This document shows, in pieces, positions 6,409 through 12,582 of a stretch of 12,582 bases of DNA. Source of the stretch: Flavobacteriales bacterium. Lineage in GTDB: Bacteria; Bacteroidota; Bacteroidia; Flavobacteriales_D; Crocinitomicaceae. The position numbers and the translations under genes were made by a program. Where the stretch lies: contig CANJQZ010000037.1 in the NCBI GenBank assembly GCA_947476515.1, positions 1 to 12,582 of the forward strand. Direction: 5' to 3'. Under the pieces are notes generated by a model that was not told the origin of the DNA, did not search any database, and saw only the letters and a list, made by a program, of their open reading frames with translations. How positions within the stretch are numbered: the stretch's first letter is position 1; every line of letters starts with the position of its first letter.

Positions 6409-8639
6409 AAAACAATCTCATCCTCAGTATCCCAACGAATAACTTTCTGTACTCCTTCCACCTCTTCAAATTTCTGAGTAAGTTGTTCTAGATGATTGGT
6501 ATCAAGCACCAATACCTTGATATGGCCTTCAAAGACACCATCATTTGTATCAAAAGAAATACTTTTCATATTGATATTATTTTCTTTCGAAATAATATCA
6601 GTTAACTTATTCACCAAACCAATACCATCAATTCCAATAATTTTTATGGCTGCAATGCGTTCTTCTAACTGTTGTGACTTCCATTGAGCTTTTAAACAAC
6701 GATAAGCAAACTTAGACATCAATTGAACCGAATTAGGACAATTGCTTCTGTGTATTTTTATCCCTTGACTGATCGTAATAAAACCAAAAATCTTATCGCC
6801 CGGAATAGGATTGCAGCACTTAGATAACTGATAATCAAATCCTTTAAAATCATCACCAATGATAATTGTATCATTTTTTATATCGATTCCATGAGAATTT
6901 ATTGACGCAGCGTCAAGAGCTTTTGGTTTTACTCCTTGCTCTTTTTTAGATATAAAAAGACCATTTACAACATCTAGTTCCCTCAATTTCGAGACTTCAA
7001 TTTTTCCTTTTGCTATTCGAAAATAAAGTTCAGTTGCACTTGGTAAACCAAAATGTTTTTCGAGGAAAGTAATATTTTCAGAAAGCATTTTAACATTAAA
7101 CTGTTTAAATTTCCGTTCTAATATTTCTTTACCATCTTGCGCAATTATCTTTATTTCCTCATTTAGAGAAGCTTTAATTTTTTGTTTTGCTCTCGCGGAT
7201 ACCACAAATTTCAACCAATCTTCATTTGGTTTTTGTTTAGCCGAAGTGATTATCTCCAATTGATCTCCATTTTTCAATTGATAACTTAAAGGCATTAATC
7301 TATTATTAACTTTTGCACCAATACATTTATCTCCAATATCGGTATGGATATCATATGCAAAATCTAAAATAGTTGCCCCTATAGGCAAGACTCTCAATTC
7401 ACCTTTTGGGGTGAAGATATAAATCTCATCATGAAAGAGATTTAATTTAAATTCATTGATGAAATCTAAAGCATTTGAATCATTATGTTCGAGCAAATCT
7501 CTCACCTCTGAAATCCAGCGATCAAATTTACTTTCATCTGTCTTTGATTCCTTATACTTATAATGTGCCGCCAAACCTTTTTCTGCGATTTCATCCATTC
7601 TTTTAGAGCGAATTTGAACCTCCACCCAACGACCTTGTGGTGACATGACAGTAGTATGCAAGGATTCATAACCATTAGCTCTTGGTGTTGAAATCCAATC
7701 TCGCAAGCGTTCAGGGCTCGGCTGATAATAATCCGTAACAATACTATATATTCTCCAACAATCTTGCTTCTCAAGTTCAATTGGAGTTTCGAGAATAATT
7801 CGAATGGCAAACACATCAAACACTTCTTCGAAGCCAATTTCTTTCGATTGCATTTTACGCCAGATCGAAGAAATTGATTTTGTACGCGCTTTAATTTCAA
7901 AAACATAACCTTCTTGCAAAAGATTTTCCCTGATCGGCGACATAAATCGACGAATAAAACGAGCCCGGACATCTTGAGTACTTTTTAGACTACTCTCAAT
8001 TTGAGAGTAAATTTCAGGCTCACAATATTTTAGTGAAAGATCTTCCAGCTCTGTTTTTACTGAATATAATCCAAATCTATGTGCCAATGGAGCGTATAGA
8101 AATTTAGTTTCTGAAGCTATTTTTAATTGCTTTTCAGGAGCCATACTTCCAAGCGTTCGCATATTGTGTAAACGATCGGCTAATTTTATCAAAACAACAC
8201 GAAAATCATCTGAGATGGTTAAGATCATCTTTCTAAAATTCTCCGCTTGTATCGAAGAATTTTCATCAAATATTTCAGGGATTTTTGTTAAACCATTAAT
8301 GATCCTTCTGGACTTGGCACCGAACATATCTTCGATATCCTCAAGGGTAATGTAAGTATCCTCTACCGTATCATGCAACAAAGCACAAACAATTGCAGGA
8401 GAATCCAAGCCCATTTCTTCTGCGCAAATTCTAGCTACTGCAATTGGATGATAAATATAGGGTTCACCAGATTTTCTTCTAGCATCCTTATGTGCTTCTA
8501 AAGCAAGGTCAAAAGCCTTTCGAATTAAGAGCGTATCTTCTTTACTTCTATCTTTTACTGCACGCAATAATCCACGGAAAGCATTAAGGATTTCCTTTCT
8601 TTCCTTTTCAACATCATAAACAGGGATTATTTTTTCCAT
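6405..8639 (-). CDS. Bifunctional (p)ppGpp synthetase/hydrolase, RelA/SpoT family (Rel)
   Basis: Stringent-response enzyme making (p)ppGpp from ATP and GTP/GDP and degrading it; 744 residues, full length for long RSH proteins. The hydrolase HD domain keeps its motifs: H50, YHP with H64, LLHDTVEDT (87-95; H89, D90, E93, D94) and LADRLHNMRT (153-162). The synthetase domain has FDVFAIR with D275, RLRD (311-314; the RXKD-type signature of bifunctional or Mn-dependent enzymes), ANGYESLHTT (321-330) and VEVQIR with E340. The C-terminal half has a TGS domain (about 405-465), a zinc-finger-like segment with C608, C609, H630 and C634, and an ACT domain (about 662-738). Both catalytic centres look intact. 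Its ATG overlaps the fumarylacetoacetase stop by one base (TAATG), so translation is probably coupled. It converges with no spacer on the LptA-like gene. Confidence 0.95.
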   Translation of the reverse strand: MEKIIPVYDVEKERKEILNAFRGLLRAVKDRSKEDTLLIRKAFDLALEAHKDARRKSGEPYIYHPIAVARICAEEMGLDSPAIVCALLHDTVEDTYITLEDIEDMFGAKSRRIINGLTKIPEIFDENSSIQAENFRKMILTISDDFRVVLIKLADRLHNMRTLGSMAPEKQLKIASETKFLYAPLAHRFGLYSVKTELEDLSLKYCEPEIYSQIESSLKSTQDVRARFIRRFMSPIRENLLQEGYVFEIKARTKSISSIWRKMQSKEIGFEEVFDVFAIRIILETPIELEKQDCWRIYSIVTDYYQPSPERLRDWISTPRANGYESLHTTVMSPQGRWVEVQIRSKRMDEIAEKGLAAHYKYKESKTDESKFDRWISEVRDLLEHNDSNALDFINEFKLNLFHDEIYIFTPKGELRVLPIGATILDFAYDIHTDIGDKCIGAKVNNRLMPLSYQLKNGDQLEIITSAKQKPNEDWLKFVVSARAKQKIKASLNEEIKIIAQDGKEILERKFKQFNVKMLSENITFLEKHFGLPSATELYFRIAKGKIEVSKLRELDVVNGLFISKKEQGVKPKALDAASINSHGIDIKNDTIIIGDDFKGFDYQLSKCCNPIPGDKIFGFITISQGIKIHRSNCPNSVQLMSKFAYRCLKAQWKSQQLEERIAAIKIIGIDGIGLVNKLTDIISKENNINMKSISFDTNDGVFEGHIKVLVLDTNHLEQLTQKFEEVEGVQKVIRWDTEDEIVL

Positions 8640-9910
8640 TATTTAGCAGGGAGTACCTTTCCAACAACTTGTCCGAAGCCAATTCTATACTTTTCATTTT
8701 GACAATAGCCACGCATAATAACGGTATCGTTGTCCAAAATAAATCTTCGTTCTGAACCATCATGCATTAAAATAGGTTTAGTTCCTTTCCAAGCAAGTTC
8801 CAACATAGAACCATAAGAATCTGGTGTAGGTCCTGAAATAGTTCCTGAACCCATTAAATCTCCTCTTCTTACATTACATCCATTTACCGTATGGTGGGCT
8901 AATTGCTGCGCCATATTCCAATACATGTATTTAAAATTTGAATTAGAAACAACCGTTTCTTCACCCTTTTCTGTTGCTATTGCAACTTGTAAACTAATAT
9001 CGTAAGAGGAAGATTCTGTATATTGAAGATATGATAAAACCTTTGGATCTTGAGCAGGACCATCTACTTTAAAAGGTTGCAATGCTTCCATGGTGACAAT
9101 CCATGCAGACATAGAAGAGGCAAAGTTTTTGCCTAAAAATGGACCAAGAGGTACATATTCCCATTTTTGAATATCTCTTGCAGACCAATCATTAAACAGG
9201 CACATTCCGAAAATATAATTTTCAGCTTCTTCAACTGGAATAGAATCACCTAAAGGAACGCCATCATAAGTTATAAAACCCATTTCCAATTCAAAATCAA
9301 CCTGACGAGAAGCGCCAAAGATGGGATCCTCATTATCATTGGGTTTAATTTGACCTTTTGGTCGATGAAAGTCTGTTCCAGAAACAACAACAGAAGATGC
9401 TCTACCGTGATAACCCACAGGAATCCATAGCCAATTGGGTAGCAAAGCATTGGCTGGATCTCTAAACATGATGCCAACATTTGTAGCATGTTCTTTACTT
9501 GAATAGAAATCAGTATAATCTCCAATTTGCACTGGCAGCAACATATTTACTTGACTTTCATCAAAGAAAACTTCTAAATGATGTGCAGAATTTTCTTTTA
9601 GTTCAGGGTTATTGATGTCAAAAATACTTGAAATTCTTTCCCTTAATAAATGAACAGTATGTTTTCCATGCTTCATTAAATTATTTAAAGAATCAGAATT
9701 TAAATCTGACTCCTTTAAATTCAAATCATTCAAATACCCAAAGCGAAATAAAGCACCTAAATCAATCACCTTATCCCCTATTCTACTTCCGATTCGTGGA
9801 TGTTGATCCTTTGGACAAAAAACACCAAAAGGAATATTTTGAATTGGAAAATCAGATTCTTTCGAATATGAAATCCATGAACTTAAATTAGGATCATTTG
9901 CTTTTATCAT
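8639..9910 (-). CDS. fahA: Fumarylacetoacetase
   Basis: Last enzyme of tyrosine/phenylalanine (homogentisate) breakdown, splitting fumarylacetoacetate into fumarate and acetoacetate in the cytosol. It has the N-terminal SH3-like domain (about 25-125) and the FAH catalytic barrel. Numbering from the ATG at 9910 (423 residues; animal enzymes about 419), ligand and catalytic positions are kept: YTDFYSSKEHATNVG (132-146; D134, H141), VDFELEMG (204-211; E207, E209), NDWSARDIQKWE (240-251; D241), LGKNFA (259-264; K261) and GSGTISGP (354-361). An in-frame TTG six bases upstream (9916) is an unlikely start. It sits between ychF (15-bp gap) and rel (1-base overlap), so it is the middle gene of an operon whose other products act on translation. 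No other homogentisate-pathway gene is in the window. Confidence 0.95.
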   Translation of the reverse strand: MIKANDPNLSSWISYSKESDFPIQNIPFGVFCPKDQHPRIGSRIGDKVIDLGALFRFGYLNDLNLKESDLNSDSLNNLMKHGKHTVHLLRERISSIFDINNPELKENSAHHLEVFFDESQVNMLLPVQIGDYTDFYSSKEHATNVGIMFRDPANALLPNWLWIPVGYHGRASSVVVSGTDFHRPKGQIKPNDNEDPIFGASRQVDFELEMGFITYDGVPLGDSIPVEEAENYIFGMCLFNDWSARDIQKWEYVPLGPFLGKNFASSMSAWIVTMEALQPFKVDGPAQDPKVLSYLQYTESSSYDISLQVAIATEKGEETVVSNSNFKYMYWNMAQQLAHHTVNGCNVRRGDLMGSGTISGPTPDSYGSMLELAWKGTKPILMHDGSERRFILDNDTVIMRGYCQNEKYRIGFGQVVGKVLPAK

Positions 9911-9925
9911 CTTCAAAATTATAAA

Positions 9926-11023
9926 TTAGACATTAAATCTAAAATGCATGATGTCTCCATCTTCTACGATATATTCTTTTCCTTCCACCTTAAACTTTCC
10001 TGCTTCTTTTACTGCAGCCTCAGAACCAAGAGTAGTAAAATCTTGATATTTCATCACTTCAGCCCTAATAAATCCTTTTTCAAAATCAGTGTGAATAACA
10101 CTTGCTGCTTGAGGAGCAGTCATCCCTTTATAAATAGTCCAAGCACGAACCTCTTTTACACCAGCGGTAAAATAAGTTTGAAGATTTAATAATGAATAAG
10201 CAGATCTAATGAGTCTGTTGACACCAGGTTCATCTAAACCTAATTCATCAAGAAACATTTTTCGCTCCTCAAAAGATTCCAATTCAGTAATATCGGCTTC
10301 GATTTTAGCTCCAATTACAAGAACTTCTGCATTTTCAGCTTTAACTGAAGCTTTAACTTGATCCACATATGCATTACCTAATTTAACAGAAGCTTCATCA
10401 ACATTGCATAGATAAAGCACTGGTTTTGAAGTAATCAATTGAAATTTTTGAATAATTTCTTTTTCTTCTTCTGTAAAATTCAAACCTCTTACAGAAATAC
10501 TTTTTTCTAAACCCTCTTTTATTTTATTTGCTAATTCATTCTCTTTTAAAGAATCTTTATCACCAGATTTTAATACGCGTGATAAACTAGATATTTTTTT
10601 CTCAATAGTATCTAAATCTTTTAATTGTAATTCGATGTCTATTATTTCTTTATCTCTAATTGGATTTACACTTCCATCTACATGAATAATATTTCCATCA
10701 TCAAAGCAGCGTAATACATGAATAATAGCATCTGTCTCACGAATATTGGCTAAGAACTGATTTCCCAAACCTTCACCTTTAGAAGCCCCTTTTACCAAAC
10801 CAGCAATATCAACTATCTCCATTGTAGTTGGCATAACTCGATCGGGGTTAACAATTGCTTCAAGTACTTCTAATCGAGGATCTGGAACAGAAATAGTTCC
10901 AATATTGGGTTCAATAGTACAAAAAGGAAAGTTTGCAGCTTGCGCTTTAGCATTGGACAAACAATTAAACAAGGTCGACTTTCCCACATTTGGCAAACCA
11001 ACAATTCCACATTTCAATGACAT
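9926..11023 (-). CDS. ychF: Redox-regulated ribosome-binding ATPase YchF (Obg-family)
   Basis: A universally conserved P-loop protein of 365 residues (E. coli 363) that binds ribosomes and prefers ATP over GTP. Motifs: Walker A GLPNVGKST (9-17), switch region FPFCTIEPNIG (32-42), DIAG (72-75) followed by LVKGASKGEGLGNQF, and NVDE (207-210) in place of the NKxD that gives GTP specificity, as expected for YchF. H114 coincides with the residue proposed to act in E. coli ATP hydrolysis. A helical coiled-coil insert lies at about 125-200 and a TGS domain at about 281-364. The start at 11023 is 16 bases beyond a good promoter box. It is the first gene of ychF-fahA-rel. Confidence 0.96.
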   Translation of the reverse strand: MSLKCGIVGLPNVGKSTLFNCLSNAKAQAANFPFCTIEPNIGTISVPDPRLEVLEAIVNPDRVMPTTMEIVDIAGLVKGASKGEGLGNQFLANIRETDAIIHVLRCFDDGNIIHVDGSVNPIRDKEIIDIELQLKDLDTIEKKISSLSRVLKSGDKDSLKENELANKIKEGLEKSISVRGLNFTEEEKEIIQKFQLITSKPVLYLCNVDEASVKLGNAYVDQVKASVKAENAEVLVIGAKIEADITELESFEERKMFLDELGLDEPGVNRLIRSAYSLLNLQTYFTAGVKEVRAWTIYKGMTAPQAASVIHTDFEKGFIRAEVMKYQDFTTLGSEAAVKEAGKFKVEGKEYIVEDGDIMHFRFNV

Positions 11024-11039
11024 ACGATGAATTTTGATA

Positions 11040-11068
11040 CAAAGATAAAAAATCCCTAGTCATAGCAA
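11040..11068 (-). promoter_or_regulatory. Bacteroidota-type promoter for the ychF-fahA-rel operon
   Basis: On the minus strand TTG (+ strand CAA at 11066-11068) is followed after 18 bases by TATCTTTG (11040-11047), an exact match to TAnnTTTG. Spacing and order fit the -33/-7 promoter of the primary sigma factor in this phylum. Transcription would start about 5 bases downstream, leaving a leader of roughly 10-12 bases before the ychF ATG, with no Shine-Dalgarno sequence. It occupies most of the 61-bp gap after the secreted-protein gene, in which I see no convincing terminator. Confidence 0.6.
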
Positions 11069-11084
11069 TAAGATCGCTAATGGA

Positions 11085-12582
11085 TTATTTGAGTAAATTA
11101 ATATGACCAACGAATTCTTTAGCTTCGCCATTTTGCGAATGGAAGAATTTAATCAACCAAGTATAAGTACCATCTTGACAAACTTTATTGTTTTTCATTC
11201 CATTCCACCCATCGATTGGATCATTGGTTTGATAAACTATATCACCCCAACGATTAAACACTGTGAATGAATAAGTGTTAGGACGAATTCCTGAAGTAAT
11301 TACAGGATAAAATACATCATTCGTACCATCTCCATTTGGAGTGAAACTATTAGGTACATACAATAAAACATCATCATAAATTTTAATTAGAGCCATTGCA
11401 GTATCAGGACAGTATCCTTGATTATTAGCGATCAATGTTACGGTATAATTTCCTGGTTCACAACCATAAGTATAATTTAACTGATTCAAGGAACCAATAT
11501 TATAATAAGGTGTTGGAGTAGCGAATAAACTAACACTTGATGTAGTACACTCCCCTAGATCCCATAAATATGCAGTAGCATTTGTTGAGGTATTGGTGAA
11601 ATTAAAGGTTGGATTCAATATAGAATTTTGATACGAATCAACATCAAAACTAGCATTTGCCCAATTCAATGATTGAATAGTAGCAACAGCGCTGGTATCA
11701 GCATCACACCCTATTCCTGACATAGCTAATTGTGCATAATAGTAATAGGTTTCTTCTGCAAAGAAACCAGTCGTAGTAAAGGATAAATCATTCTCGATTC
11801 CTACTAAATTTCCGCCTGTATTTAAGGAAGTATCGTTAGAGAACCAACTTAATATATAAGAACCTGTCCCACCTATAATATTTACAGCAATTTGATCGAA
11901 GGTTCCTACACATCCAAAAGGATCATAACTTAATTGCAAAATAGGATCCGGAACAACAATAACAGGCTCAATATTAGAAACGGCATTACAACCATTTCCT
12001 GCTTGAGTAACTAATAATTGATAATCTACAGAACCATATAATTCTTGTGAATTATAATTATCATTCGTTTCTCCGGGTATATTCACGAAGCCACTTCCTG
12101 GAGGGGCAGCTTGTTGCCATTGATAAGATGTTGCACCTAAACCAGGTGAGTTAGGATCTAAATAGGAATAAATAGAAACAGAACCTCCACTACAAATTAC
12201 ATCAGTTGTACTTATGGTTAGTATAGGATCCGGCACCACCTGAATCGTATTAAATGATGATGTTGAAGACACGCAACCAATACCTGATTGACTTACTACT
12301 ACACCATAAACAAAGTTGCCAGCAGAATCCGTTTCGGGACAAAAGACTTCAGTACTTGAAACGGAAGTAATCGATGTTGGGGTAAATTGGAACCAAGAAA
12401 AATTATTTGTTCCAATACCTCCAGTTACGGTCGGAACTAAACAATCAACAATTCCACCTACACACATAATTTGAGTCGCGTTTGGAGAAACAGTAACTAC
12501 AGGGTCATTAATTACCTCAATTTCAGCCATATCACTTATTAATGTGTTACAACCTTGAATAGGGTAAACGACTTCACAGAAA
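11085..12582 (-). CDS. C-terminal part of a type IX-secreted multi-Ig/PKD-repeat surface protein (5' end outside window)
   Basis: An extracellular or cell-surface protein exported by the type IX secretion system. The last ~90 residues are the gliding-motility/type B sorting domain: VPNSFTPNGDGTNDVF, FTVFNRWGDIVYQT, DGWNGMKNNKVCQDGTYTW and the terminal FVGHINLLK. Before it (counting the ATG at 12530 as 1) lies a PKD-like domain (about 293-386, YLWDLGE, GNYTVTLIAN) and three Ig-like repeats of about 92-94 residues, each ending in a G-x-GC element and a DP linker. Residues are rich in Ser, Thr, Asn and Gly and poor in Lys, unlike the neighbouring genes, as is usual for secreted adhesin-like proteins. 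The ATG at 12530 is not the start: the frame stays open through 12582, and the upstream codons encode another G-C-N linker segment that continues the repeat pattern. Ligand and function are unknown. It precedes ychF on the same strand by 61 bp. Confidence 0.88.
   Translation of the reverse strand, partial: FCEVVYPIQGCNTLISDMAEIEVINDPVVTVSPNATQIMCVGGIVDCLVPTVTGGIGTNNFSWFQFTPTSITSVSSTEVFCPETDSAGNFVYGVVVSQSGIGCVSSTSSFNTIQVVPDPILTISTTDVICSGGSVSIYSYLDPNSPGLGATSYQWQQAAPPGSGFVNIPGETNDNYNSQELYGSVDYQLLVTQAGNGCNAVSNIEPVIVVPDPILQLSYDPFGCVGTFDQIAVNIIGGTGSYILSWFSNDTSLNTGGNLVGIENDLSFTTTGFFAEETYYYYAQLAMSGIGCDADTSAVATIQSLNWANASFDVDSYQNSILNPTFNFTNTSTNATAYLWDLGECTTSSVSLFATPTPYYNIGSLNQLNYTYGCEPGNYTVTLIANNQGYCPDTAMALIKIYDDVLLYVPNSFTPNGDGTNDVFYPVITSGIRPNTYSFTVFNRWGDIVYQTNDPIDGWNGMKNNKVCQDGTYTWLIKFFHSQNGEAKEFVGHINLLK
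11667..12506 (-). repeat. three tandem Ig-like repeat units of ~92-94 codons in the secreted protein
   Basis: Linkers NDPVV, PDPILTIS and PDPILQLS recur at residues 8-12, 100-106 and 194-201 (ATG at 12530 = 1), each preceded by GIGC or GNGC about 14-15 residues earlier and followed by a Cys-Gly pair. The protein-level repeat is clear but diverged. At DNA level only a short piece is identical: ATAGGATCCGG at 11941-11951 and 12223-12233, exactly 282 bases (94 codons) apart. Confidence 0.6.

Noticed and set aside
7502..7972. 156-codon open frame on the minus strand
   Set aside because: It lies entirely inside rel in another frame, across the well-conserved synthetase region, and its translation is low-complexity and unlike any family; it is a shadow.
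9271..9525. 84-codon minus-strand frame, and an 87-codon plus-strand frame at 9628-9891
   Set aside because: Both overlap the fumarylacetoacetase gene, whose conserved motifs cover the region; there is no independent start context.
11063..11079. Hairpin TAGCGA-loop-TTGCTA after the secreted-protein gene as a terminator
   Set aside because: Six pairs including a G-T, and the T6 run begins about 10 bases after the stem rather than directly; it also overlaps the ychF promoter. Too weak to call.
1..12582. tRNA, rRNA, CRISPR, insertion sequence or integrase
   Set aside because: Gaps between genes are at most about 100 bp, no cloverleaf or regularly spaced repeats were seen, and no protein resembles a transposase, integrase or Cas protein.

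Overview
This window is almost wall-to-wall protein coding and clearly comes from a member of the Bacteroidota, most likely a marine or freshwater Flavobacteriales relative. Three things point there. The DNA is AT-rich and lacks Shine-Dalgarno leaders. A promoter of the Bacteroidota type (TTG, then TAnnTTTG) lies before ychF. The last gene ends in the gliding-motility/type IX secretion (type B) sorting domain, which is found only in this phylum. All the main proteins are recognisable housekeeping or envelope proteins. No mobile element, CRISPR array, tRNA or rRNA was seen.

Layout, left to right. (1) The 3' end of an unidentified + strand gene (to 236) meets ettA head-on with no spacer; both stop codons sit inside a perfect 18-bp palindrome. 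(2) A leftward pair at 237-2678: a family 2 glycosyltransferase, followed 9 bp later by ettA, the ABC-F factor that gates ribosomes according to energy charge. (3) A divergent intergenic region of about 100 bp. (4) A tightly packed rightward operon at 2780-6404: a Fur-family repressor, a single-domain STAS protein, purA and an OstA/LptA-like envelope protein. The junctions are a 4-bp overlap, a 5-bp gap and a 0-bp gap. (5) A leftward operon at 6405-11023, read in the order ychF, fumarylacetoacetase, Rel/SpoT, preceded by the best promoter in the window. It again meets its convergent neighbour with no spacer. (6) The 3' part of a large secreted, Ig/PKD-repeat, type IX-secreted protein running leftward off the right edge.

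Functionally, several genes link translation, nucleotide pools and stress. EttA senses ATP/ADP on the ribosome, YchF is a ribosome-binding ATPase, Rel/SpoT makes and degrades (p)ppGpp, and PurA commits IMP to AMP and is a known (p)ppGpp-inhibited enzyme in several bacteria. That these lie side by side is seen directly; that they are co-regulated is inference.

No clearly new multi-gene system is present. The most interesting signals are small. An A AAA AAA slippery heptamer sits exactly where a -1 shift would fuse the Fur-family protein to the STAS protein. A terminator-like hairpin is written into the signal-peptide codons of the LptA-like gene. The convergent stop codons lie in palindromes. 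The Fur-family protein lacks its usual structural-zinc cysteines and may have a mis-set start.
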